NCBI GenBank assembly: GCA_003161195.1
Contig: PMOV01000127.1
Span: 1-5,539 of the forward strand
From: Acidobacteriota bacterium
Lineage (GTDB): Bacteria > Acidobacteriota > Terriglobia > Acidiferrales > UBA7541
Direction: 5' to 3'
Length of the DNA: 5,539 bases
This document shows, piece after piece, positions 1 through 5,435 of the stretch (positions are counted from its first letter, which is position 1; each line of letters starts with the position of its first letter). Made by a program: the position numbers and the translations under genes. A model generated the notes under the pieces. The model saw only the letters and a list, made by a program, of their open reading frames with translations, was not told where the DNA came from and did no database searches.

Positions 1-595
1 AGAGAAGGTGGGTTTCTACGGCGGAGGCGGGCTGGACGCGCGCTTTGACATTACGCCGATCGGGTTTGCCCTCGGAAGTTTGCCGCCGGACGCGCCGCGC
101 TGGGGCAAGGATTTTAAATCGGTGTTGCGGCACAACTTCACGCGATCTATGGAAATTTTCGGGCATGGCACTTCGCTGCCGGTGGAATCGAACAGCTTTT
201 CCCTGGACGATGAGATAAAAGACGCGTGGGGCCTGCCTGCGCTGCGCATGACGTACAAGGATCATCCTGACGACCTGAAACTGGCCCACTGGCTTGCCGC
301 GCGCTCCATGGAATTACTGGATGCCGCTGGTGCCAAACAAAAATGGACCATGCCGATTGCCGAGCAGGAATTCGCCGTGCACCTGCTGGGCACGTGCCGC
401 ATGGGTAACGATCCGGCGAAATCGGTGATTAATCCCGACCATCGCACGCACGACGTGAAGAATCTTTTTCTCTGCGACGGAAGCAGCCTGGTCACCTCCG
501 GCCGCGGGCAGCCGACCATGACCATCGAAGCGCTGGCGTTTCGCGCCGCGGACCGCATCACCGAGCTGGCTAAAAAAGGCGAAATTTCCGCGTAA
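1..595 (+). CDS. GMC-family oxidoreductase, C-terminal part (5' end outside window)
   Basis: This is the last ~197 residues of an FAD-dependent glucose-methanol-choline (GMC) family oxidoreductase; the frame is open to the left edge, so the FAD-binding N-terminus is missing from view. Seen directly: a LDDEIKDAWGLP stretch, then HLLGTCRMG (encoded about 380-406), then LFLCDGSS and a terminal GRGQPTMTIEALAFRAADRI helix. These match the GMC_oxred_C domain, which carries the catalytic His and closes over the flavin. Family members oxidise alcohol groups of sugars, sugar acids or polyols, and bacterial versions often pass electrons to a cytochrome c. The substrate cannot be read from this fragment. 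The second catalytic position, usually His or Asn before Pro, appears to be Gln (GQPT; codon 509-511). The next gene starts 85 bp downstream on the same strand and encodes an exported cytochrome c, so a dehydrogenase/cytochrome pair is plausible. Family assignment is firm, substrate unknown. Confidence 0.93.
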   Translation, partial: EKVGFYGGGGLDARFDITPIGFALGSLPPDAPRWGKDFKSVLRHNFTRSMEIFGHGTSLPVESNSFSLDDEIKDAWGLPALRMTYKDHPDDLKLAHWLAARSMELLDAAGAKQKWTMPIAEQEFAVHLLGTCRMGNDPAKSVINPDHRTHDVKNLFLCDGSSLVTSGRGQPTMTIEALAFRAADRITELAKKGEISA

Positions 596-667
596 TCCCC
601 TATCGCACAGCGCATGGATTTTTCGCAGGGCGCTAGGTGCGCGCTTCTTGTTACACTCTCCCGGGAC

Positions 668-675
668 AAAAGGAG
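668..675 (+). promoter_or_regulatory. Ribosome binding site for the cytochrome c gene
   Basis: AAAAGGAG lies 5 nt before the ATG at 681. It favours that ATG over an in-frame TTG at 648, and the resulting protein begins with a normal basic-then-hydrophobic signal peptide. Confidence 0.75.
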
Positions 676-680
676 CGGTC

Positions 681-1847
681 ATGAAAGAGCCAAGTCATTC
701 GTCGCCTGGCGCGAGGCTGCGCGCTTTATTTGCGGCTGGTTTGTTGGTATTCGCTCTAATCCTGGCCATCGCCGCGGCACACGCGCAGGCGCCGGACCAC
801 GCCGTGGCGTCCTCTTCGGCGCAAGCTGCAACAAAAACCGCGGTGGAACAGTTCAAGAATATTCAGGTGTTGAAGGATATTCCCGCCGATCAACTCATTC
901 CCGCGATGCAGTTCATCACCGCTTCGCTGGGCGTGGAGTGCGAGTACTGCCACGTGCACGATGCTTTTGACAAGGATGAGAAAAAGACGAAAGTTACGGC
1001 GCGCAAAATGATGCTGATGATGATGGCCATCAACAAGGATAATTTTGAGGGCCACCGCGAGGTGACCTGCTACTCCTGCCATCGCGGCGCCAGGGATCCG
1101 GTGAGCACGCCGATCATCAGCGCGGAAGAAGCCGCGCCCGAGGAAGAAGCGCCGAACGCGGAAAAGGCCGCGCTGCCCACCGCGGAGCAACTGCTCGACA
1201 AATACCTCGCTGCCGCGGGAGGCGCGCCGGCGCTGCAGAAAATTACCAGCCGCGTGGCGAAAGGCACGGCTACTTTTGGCGGGCAGAGCGTCCCAGTGGA
1301 TGTGTATGCCAAGGCGCCCGACAAGCGGCTCTCCGTGATGCATCTGAAGAGCGGCGAAAGCCTAACGGGATACGACGGCCACCAGGGATGGCTCAGCGTC
1401 CCCGGCCGCACGCACATGATGTCGCCGGCGGAGAACGCGGCGATCAGCATCGACGCCGATTTTTATTTTCCCATCGATATCAAAACGCGCTACGAAAAAT
1501 TCCGCGTGGAAACGGGCGAAAAGATCGACGGTCACGATACCTATCTAGTGATTGGCCGCAAGGAAGGCGCACCGCCGCTGCGTTTGTATTTCAATCCGCA
1601 AAGCGGCCTGCTGGTGCGCCTGGTGCGATACGCGGAAACACCGCTGGGCCGCAACCCCACGCAAATCGATTACGCGGACTATCGCGCGGTGGATGGGTTA
1701 AAAATGCCGTACCGGTGGACGCTGGCGCGTCCCGGCAACCGCTTCACCATTCAGGTGGCGCAGTGGCAGCAAAACGTGGACGTGGATGACGCAAAATTCG
1801 CCCCACCTCCGCCGCCACCCCCACCGGCGCCAAAACCGGGCTCTTGA
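681..1847 (+). CDS. Exported dihaem cytochrome c (photosynthetic reaction-centre cytochrome-like) with C-terminal LolA-like domain
   Basis: Predicted 388-residue periplasmic electron-transfer protein. Residues 1-35 form a Sec signal peptide (basic start, hydrophobic core, AHA cleavage motif). Residues ~52-140 hold two covalent haem sites, CEYCH (87-91) and CYSCH (130-134). Each follows a helix with candidate axial Met ligands: M77 before the first and the MMLMMM run (110-115) before the second. Spacing and text resemble the reaction-centre cytochrome c subunit family (CytoC_RC), here two haems rather than the four of phototrophs; no photosynthesis is implied. An acidic, Ala/Glu-rich linker (~148-165) leads to residues ~167-374, a beta-rich region (LLDKYLAAAGG, FNPQSGLLVRL, DGLKMPYRW) resembling LolA/outer-membrane lipoprotein-sorting folds. 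The C-terminus has eight consecutive prolines (375-382). It lies 85 bp after a GMC dehydrogenase and could accept its electrons (inference). Haem assignment is firm; the C-terminal domain assignment is moderate. Confidence 0.9.
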   Translation: MKEPSHSSPGARLRALFAAGLLVFALILAIAAAHAQAPDHAVASSSAQAATKTAVEQFKNIQVLKDIPADQLIPAMQFITASLGVECEYCHVHDAFDKDEKKTKVTARKMMLMMMAINKDNFEGHREVTCYSCHRGARDPVSTPIISAEEAAPEEEAPNAEKAALPTAEQLLDKYLAAAGGAPALQKITSRVAKGTATFGGQSVPVDVYAKAPDKRLSVMHLKSGESLTGYDGHQGWLSVPGRTHMMSPAENAAISIDADFYFPIDIKTRYEKFRVETGEKIDGHDTYLVIGRKEGAPPLRLYFNPQSGLLVRLVRYAETPLGRNPTQIDYADYRAVDGLKMPYRWTLARPGNRFTIQVAQWQQNVDVDDAKFAPPPPPPPPAPKPGS

Positions 1848-1898
1848 TTGCGCACCCTGGGCGCGGGTCTGATCTGGCCGGGGACACTATTCTTTCCT

Positions 1899-1923
1899 GG
1901 CGCCATCGCCCGGCTTTGGTGCC
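1899..1923. terminator. Weak hairpin in the convergent intergenic region
   Basis: Between the converging stop codons (1847 and 1936), GGCGCCA (1899-1905) can pair with TGGTGCC (1917-1923), seven pairs including one G-T, around an 11-nt loop. No T-tract follows on either strand. It may serve as a bidirectional transcript end, but such short GC-rich pairings arise by chance. Nothing else was seen in the 88-bp gap. Confidence 0.2.
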
Positions 1924-1935
1924 GCGGCGAGCGCC

Positions 1936-2169
1936 TTAGGATTTTTTCGGAGGCACTTTAGCGCCTCGTTTGCGCGCTTCGGAAAGTCCGATGGCGATAG
2001 CTTGCTGGCGACTGCGCACCACGCCGCCTTTGCCACCCTTGCCGGATTTTAGCGTGCCGCGCTTTTCACGGCGCATCGCGGACTCGACGCTTTTTCCCGC
2101 CGCAGGACCGTATTTTTTGCTCCGCCCGGACTTCTTGGTGGCGGAAGAAGAACGCTTTCTCGTGGCCAT
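1936..2169 (-). CDS. Small basic DUF6496-like protein
   Basis: Predicted 77-residue, strongly basic protein. The first ~20 residues are a Lys/Arg/Ser-rich tail (MATRKRSSSATKKSGRSKKY). The rest has a recognisable core, YGPAAGKSVESAMRR, then a Gly/Lys stretch (LKSGKGGKGG), then SRQQAIAIGLSEARKRG and a PPKK tail. I recall this pattern from the DUF6496 family of small proteins of unknown function. The composition suggests nucleic-acid binding, as in histone-like tails, but no activity is shown. No signal peptide or membrane segment is present, so it is likely cytoplasmic. The ATG at 2169 was chosen over an upstream in-frame codon because a strong GGAGG lies six bases before it and the family-like sequence starts there. 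It is separated from the upstream minus-strand gene by ~100 bp with a hairpin, so it is probably its own transcript. Confidence 0.85.
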   Translation of the reverse strand: MATRKRSSSATKKSGRSKKYGPAAGKSVESAMRREKRGTLKSGKGGKGGVVRSRQQAIAIGLSEARKRGAKVPPKKS

Positions 2170-2175
2170 AGTGAA

Positions 2176-2180
2176 CCTCC
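2176..2180 (-). promoter_or_regulatory. Ribosome binding site for the DUF6496-like gene
   Basis: On the minus strand GGAGG sits 6 nt before the ATG at 2169. It settles the start against a longer in-frame reading that begins at 2250 inside the preceding hairpin. Confidence 0.75.
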
Positions 2181-2248
2181 AGGACCTTAGAGCGCGCGCG
2201 ACGAAAAAAAGTTCGCCGGGATTTTTGTGAAAAATACCTGAGAAGACC

Positions 2249-2271
2249 ACCGGACGAACGGTGCGTCCGGT
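2249..2271 (-). terminator. Hairpin directly after the metallopeptidase stop codon
   Basis: ACCGGACG (2249-2256) and CGTCCGGT (2264-2271) form a perfect 8-bp stem around a 7-nt loop. Read on the minus strand, the stem starts at the base after the TAG of the metallopeptidase-like gene. The T-rich TATTTTT lies about 13 nt beyond the stem rather than immediately after it, so this is an imperfect intrinsic terminator or a 3'-end stabilising hairpin. Confidence 0.5.
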
Positions 2272-3399
2272 CTATAGCGCAGAGACCATGCGCGCGATGG
2301 CGTCATCAAACGACGCGGTGCCGTCGAGATACGGCTGCCAGAAACGATTCAGCACGCGTAGATAGTCATCCCAGCCGCGCAAGTACAGCCCTTCTTTCAC
2401 CGCATACGGCGTATAGCCGCCGCCGGGCAGGCTGCCGTCCGAGGCATCGGCGGTCAGGGTGCCGTCGGCGGGCGGGTCGCCGGGAGCGGCCGGCTGTTCA
2501 TTGGATGCGGTCATCACCGGGCGGATGACTTCGCCAGTGGTGTAAAAGATCAAGGCGTGCCATAGATCGCGCGGGATGGCCTTGTCCCGCTGTTTGCATT
2601 CGCGCGCGATGGCCTGCTCGACGGGCTCGGCGATGCCGTGCGAGGCTTCATGGAAGAGCACCTCCAGCGCTTCCGCATCCTGGTTGCGCGGGTCGAGGCT
2701 GGAAATCGTGACGCGCAACGGATCGAGGGTGGTGTACGCGCCCGACCAGTTGGCATACGCCGAAACATCCACGCGAATCTTGTACGCCGGCCACTTGGTC
2801 TGGTAAATCGACGCCAGCCGCTCCGAGAGACCTACGCCTTGTTGGCGCACCAGCGGCGCCACGCTCGCAATCCACTTGCGGTTCGCGCGATCGTGCTCCG
2901 GCCAGGAGTGCGCGCGGTAGACGGCGCCAGCGGCTTCCAGCAGATGCGTAATGGTGGGCGGCAACCCCGCGTCGCAGGTTTTCTTCCTTCCGCCGGAAAG
3001 CTCGTCGCAATCCTCAAAATCCCCAAGCTGATTCTTGAGCAGGATCAGATCGTTGCTAAAGAGCAAATCGCGGTTGGCGTAATTTGCGGCGTAGTAATTG
3101 ACGGCGTCGTCCCAGGCGCGTTGCTCCGCGGGATTCAGCACGGGACGCGGCGTGAAGCGCACCTGATTCACGGGATGCGCATATTTTCCGGGTTGATGAT
3201 CCACCACGGTGATTTTCTGCTTGGCTTCCTGATATAGCGTATGGTGCAGATTGACCCAGAAGCCGCTGTGGAACTCGAACACCGGCAGCGGCCCGAACAT
3301 GGTGTCGCTCTGCGGACGCGCCGCCGCAGCGCCGGCCAGCGCCGCACTCAGCGCAAGGGCCACCCACACCAAACGAAATGGCACAACAAAGGAACGCAT
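2272..3399 (-). CDS. Secreted putative zinc metallopeptidase (HEXXH), family unassigned
   Basis: Predicted 375-residue exported protein. Residues 1-28 form a signal peptide (basic start, Val/Ala/Leu core, AAA-rich end), placing it in the periplasm or outside. Near the middle, LEVLFHEASHGIAEP contains the zinc-binding HEXXH signature as HEASH (250-254), preceded by hydrophobic residues as in true zincins. A glutamate 36 residues after the second His (TTGE, E290), on a segment that also holds W280-H281, is a candidate third ligand (gluzincin-like; inference). Two cysteines (131 and 142) bracketing a short loop could form a disulfide. A low-complexity Pro/Ala/Asp/Gly segment lies at ~300-325, and the C-terminus (LRGWDDYLRVLNRFW) looks helical. 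I do not recognise the family, and the substrate is unknown. The stop codon abuts a hairpin; the PilZ gene ends 52 bp upstream. No Shine-Dalgarno precedes the ATG at 3399, so the start is slightly uncertain. Confidence 0.85.
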   Translation of the reverse strand: MRSFVVPFRLVWVALALSAALAGAAAARPQSDTMFGPLPVFEFHSGFWVNLHHTLYQEAKQKITVVDHQPGKYAHPVNQVRFTPRPVLNPAEQRAWDDAVNYYAANYANRDLLFSNDLILLKNQLGDFEDCDELSGGRKKTCDAGLPPTITHLLEAAGAVYRAHSWPEHDRANRKWIASVAPLVRQQGVGLSERLASIYQTKWPAYKIRVDVSAYANWSGAYTTLDPLRVTISSLDPRNQDAEALEVLFHEASHGIAEPVEQAIARECKQRDKAIPRDLWHALIFYTTGEVIRPVMTASNEQPAAPGDPPADGTLTADASDGSLPGGGYTPYAVKEGLYLRGWDDYLRVLNRFWQPYLDGTASFDDAIARMVSAL

Positions 3400-3412
3400 C
3401 GGGAATTGGATG

Positions 3413-3441
3413 ATAGTAGCGTCAATACAGATAGGTTACAA
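3413..3441 (-). promoter_or_regulatory. Possible promoter for the metallopeptidase gene
   Basis: On the minus strand TTGTAA (3441-3436) and TACTAT (3418-3413) are separated by 17 bp, each matching the sigma-70 consensus at four of six bases. Transcription would start only a few bases before the ATG at 3399, which fits the absence of a Shine-Dalgarno. Two 4/6 matches in a 52-bp gap are weak evidence. Confidence 0.25.
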
Positions 3442-3451
3442 ACGCGAAATC

Positions 3452-3823
3452 TCAGCGCGTCATCCCCGCACCAAACGTAGATGTAATCGGCTTAGCCAAC
3501 GCCGCCAACTCCTCAATCCACGCCTGCAATACCGGCAGCTGATCTTCGGAAATCGGCTCTGCAAACTCCACGCCCATGCCCATGCGTGGCGCCATATAGG
3601 CGACGCGCGCCTGCGCCTCAAACGTCCGCCCGCCATGTTCGAGGCGCACCAGGACCGGCGTGCCCGCTTCCAAGGGATTCAGCGTATCGAGGTAGCATCC
3701 GCTGAAGCCGAGGTCCGAGCAGCGCACCTTCAATTTGGAGCGCGCCAGCAGGTCCGTCACTTGTCCATCCATGGCTACGCCGTAGCGCAACGCGCGGCGT
3801 CGCTCCGCCGGCTCTTCCGGCAT
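3452..3823 (-). CDS. Single-domain PilZ protein (cyclic-di-GMP receptor family)
   Basis: Predicted 123-residue cytoplasmic protein made almost entirely of one PilZ domain. Seen directly: an N-terminal RRxxxR motif (R8, R9, R13 in AERRRALRYGV), the second motif region CSDLGFSGCYLDT (37-42), and a closing strand MGMGVEF (81-87) typical of PilZ domains. PilZ domains bind cyclic-di-GMP and tune motility, pili or exopolysaccharide. The second motif is normally D/N-x-S-x-x-G; here the Ser position is Gly (D37-L-G39-F-S-G42), so ligand affinity may differ. The ATG at 3823 was chosen because AGGAG lies seven bases upstream. An ATG at 3874 would add 17 basic residues (MSKRASNRS...) but has no ribosome binding site, and it remains possible. 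The metallopeptidase-like gene follows after 52 bp. Upstream, a hairpin separates it from the pseudopilin-like gene. Family assignment is confident; the ligand-binding state is not. Confidence 0.88.
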   Translation of the reverse strand: MPEEPAERRRALRYGVAMDGQVTDLLARSKLKVRCSDLGFSGCYLDTLNPLEAGTPVLVRLEHGGRTFEAQARVAYMAPRMGMGVEFAEPISEDQLPVLQAWIEELAALAKPITSTFGAGMTR

Positions 3824-3830
3824 AGCTCGG

Positions 3831-3835
3831 CTCCT
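3831..3835 (-). promoter_or_regulatory. Ribosome binding site deciding the PilZ start
   Basis: On the minus strand AGGAG lies 7 nt before the ATG at 3823. The alternative ATG at 3874 has only a pyrimidine-rich and GC-rich leader with no purine tract. Confidence 0.6.
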
Positions 3836-3930
3836 GACGCCTCCCGAAGACCTGTTGGACGCACGCTTAGACATAAACGCAGCGCGGGATGAAAGAGGAT
3901 GACCCTGCTTAAATTGTGTAGGGAGTGCGC

Positions 3931-3960
3931 GATACGGCGCAAGCCCCTTCACGCCGTATC
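3931..3960 (-). terminator. Perfect 9-bp inverted repeat after the pseudopilin-like gene
   Basis: GATACGGCG (3931-3939) and CGCCGTATC (3952-3960) are exact reverse complements around a 12-nt loop, starting 19 bp past the TGA-side end of the upstream minus-strand gene. No T-tract follows. It may be a transcript end, an RNA-stabilising hairpin, or a protein-binding palindrome upstream of the PilZ gene. Confidence 0.4.
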
Positions 3961-3979
3961 CTGCTTACCAGTAACCCGC

Positions 3980-5014
3980 TTACTCGACCTTGGGGTCCGT
4001 GGCGTTGCCCACCGCGCCCTTGTGGTCTCCCGCATGAATGGACCCGCTCGCGTCACGAAAAAACGAGCGCTTCCCCGCGCTGCCATATGGCGCCGGCGAC
4101 GCCGCCAGTTCAAACTGCGCCACCGCACCCAAGTTGCTGGCGCCCAGAATCACGTAGCGGTAGGCGTAGCCGTCCTTCTTTCCCGCCGCTAAGTCCGCAT
4201 CCAGCAAGTCCGCTGCGTCGGGCCCAGCCCTTACTTTGGCGGCGGTCTTCGCAGCGATCTTCGCGCCCTTTGCGTCGTCCGTCGCCATGGCAACGCCTCC
4301 GGTAGGATCCGGCGGCCCCAACTTGGCCAGCGAGTCCGGCAGCCGCAAATACGTCTTGCGATACATCTCAATCGCTTCCGCCACCATCTTCAGCGTCTCC
4401 AGCGCCTCCGTCTCGTTCGCGCTCGTTTCGGCCGAATTCCACTCCACCGCCAGCGACGGCAGATCCAGAAGCACCAGCCCCAGCGATAGCACGCGCCATT
4501 GGTTTTCTTCGCGCACCAGCCCCATGTTCACGCGCACCACGTCCGAGCCCGCCAGATCCGTGGCGTCTCGCAGTTCCACGGGCATAAACGCCAGATTGTC
4601 CTGCTGGTCCGCGCCGCCAATCTGAATCTCCGCGGCACCGTCCGGGGTCTCGCAGCGCACCACCGGACGGCCGGAAAGATTCAGCGTGATGCTCGGTTTG
4701 CCCGGCTGGCTCAGCAACACAAAGCGCTTCATGAACGCGACGCGCGCCGCCGCCGTCATCCGCGTAAACGATTCCTGATTGCGGCGGGTTAAAAATTTCG
4801 CAAACTCGGCTTGCGATTCCGAACAAGCCGCCGCCAGCGCCTGACTCAGCGCCCCAGCGGGGCCCGCTGCCGAAGCGACCGTTCCGTTCGCAGGTGCGAT
4901 GGGGCCGGCCACAGAGCTGGATTCCTGCGCCTGACCGGCCGCGGGAAGCAACAGCGCCAGCGATGCTGCCGCAGCTACCGAGCTCGAAAAAATTGCAAGG
5001 CGAAGCTTATTCAT
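3980..5014 (-). CDS. Secreted protein with pseudopilin-like C-terminal domain
   Basis: Predicted 344-residue exported protein. Residues 1-30 are a Sec-type signal peptide (MNKLR, hydrophobic core, AGQAQ), followed by an Ala/Gly/Pro/Ser-rich linker to ~60. Residues ~60-192 form a mixed region (AARVAFMKRFVLL, FMPVELRDA, LVREENQWRVLSLGL) that I cannot name. Residues ~198-344 recall the soluble half of type IV pilin/type II secretion GspG-like proteins: a helix with LKMVAEAIEMYRKTY, then LPDSLAKLGPP, DGYAYRYV, FELAASPAPYGSAGKRSFF and a DASGSI turn. The usual pilin N-terminus (prepilin cleavage site plus hydrophobic helix) is missing and a Lys/Ala-rich insert lies at ~245-280, so it is not an ordinary pilin subunit. 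Its ATG directly follows the TAG of the receiver-like gene, with GAAGGA four bases upstream, indicating translational coupling. Expression and secretion look firm; the domain reading is moderate and the function unknown. Confidence 0.85.
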   Translation of the reverse strand: MNKLRLAIFSSSVAAAASLALLLPAAGQAQESSSVAGPIAPANGTVASAAGPAGALSQALAAACSESQAEFAKFLTRRNQESFTRMTAAARVAFMKRFVLLSQPGKPSITLNLSGRPVVRCETPDGAAEIQIGGADQQDNLAFMPVELRDATDLAGSDVVRVNMGLVREENQWRVLSLGLVLLDLPSLAVEWNSAETSANETEALETLKMVAEAIEMYRKTYLRLPDSLAKLGPPDPTGGVAMATDDAKGAKIAAKTAAKVRAGPDAADLLDADLAAGKKDGYAYRYVILGASNLGAVAQFELAASPAPYGSAGKRSFFRDASGSIHAGDHKGAVGNATDPKVE

Positions 5015-5365
5015 CTAGTCCTTCGCATCCCCAAGAATCGCCGCAAGATTCTGCGTCAACGCGGACCGCGGCATTACCTCCTGGCAGCCTGCCGCGTGCG
5101 CCTGCGCCGCCAAATCACGCTGCACATGCGAGAGAAACGCCACAATGCGCAGTTCGGGATGTCCCTGCCGAAGTTCGCGAATTGCTTCGAGCGGATTGCC
5201 CCGCGCATTCAAGTCCACCACCACCAGTTTCGGCGCCGGCTCGAGCAGTGTGCGCAACGCTTCGGCATTCGTGGCGACTTTCACTTCCACGCCCACGTGC
5301 TTGGCGGTCTCCGCCAGCTTCATCTGAAAAAAAAGGTCGTCCATGTACGCAATCACTCTACCCAT
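5015..5365 (-). CDS. Atypical response-regulator receiver (REC-like) protein
   Basis: Predicted 116-residue stand-alone cytoplasmic protein with the length and order of a CheY-like receiver. Strand 1 ends in an acidic pair (D9-D10 in VIAYMDD), LVVVDLN supplies the candidate phospho-acceptor D51, FLSH supplies the switch Ser at 79, and AAGCQEVMPRSAL is the end of strand 5. The nearly invariant Lys before the last helix is replaced by Arg (R100, in PRS instead of PKP), so phosphorylation chemistry may be altered or absent. There is no output domain, so it would act by protein contact. The ATG at 5365 was chosen because AAGGA lies seven bases upstream; an earlier TTG at 5401 lacks support. The next gene, encoding a secreted pseudopilin-like protein, begins at the base after this stop codon, so the two are surely cotranscribed. 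Fold assignment is good; signalling role is inferred. Confidence 0.85.
   Translation of the reverse strand: MGRVIAYMDDLFFQMKLAETAKHVGVEVKVATNAEALRTLLEPAPKLVVVDLNARGNPLEAIRELRQGHPELRIVAFLSHVQRDLAAQAHAAGCQEVMPRSALTQNLAAILGDAKD
5019..5024 (-). promoter_or_regulatory. Ribosome binding site embedded in the receiver gene's 3' end
   Basis: On the minus strand GAAGGA lies inside the last codons of the receiver-like gene, 4 nt before the ATG at 5014. With the TAG-ATG junction it points to termination-reinitiation coupling of the two genes. Confidence 0.6.
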
Positions 5366-5372
5366 CAGAAGG

Positions 5373-5377
5373 TCCTT
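5373..5377 (-). promoter_or_regulatory. Ribosome binding site for the receiver-like gene
   Basis: On the minus strand AAGGA lies 7 nt before the ATG at 5365, within an A-rich tract. It selects this ATG over an in-frame TTG at 5401. Confidence 0.65.
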
Positions 5378-5435
5378 TTTTCGCGTGCGTTGTATCCGCA
5401 AAAAACAAAGTCACAGAGCCGCACTACCGCCAACA

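Noticed and set aside
648..680. TTG at 648 as the cytochrome start
   Set aside because: It would add 11 residues ahead of the signal peptide and place the good AAAAGGAG inside the coding region; ATG 681 fits better.
596..680. Terminator or promoter between the GMC and cytochrome genes
   Set aside because: Only a 4-bp GCGC pairing and an isolated TACACT were found, with no matching -35; too weak to call.
756..1450. Minus-strand open frames opposite the cytochrome gene
   Set aside because: His/Arg-rich low-complexity translations reflecting the codon bias of the plus-strand gene, which has a signal peptide and two haem motifs.
2191..2202. Alternating GC run before the DUF6496-like gene, considered as a structured or regulatory element
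   Set aside because: Only about ten bases long and unremarkable for this base composition.
2638..3892. Plus-strand open frames of about 200 codons opposite the metallopeptidase and PilZ genes
   Set aside because: No recognisable motifs, Arg-rich composition, no convincing ribosome binding site, and fully overlapped by minus-strand genes with signal peptide, HEXXH or PilZ motifs.
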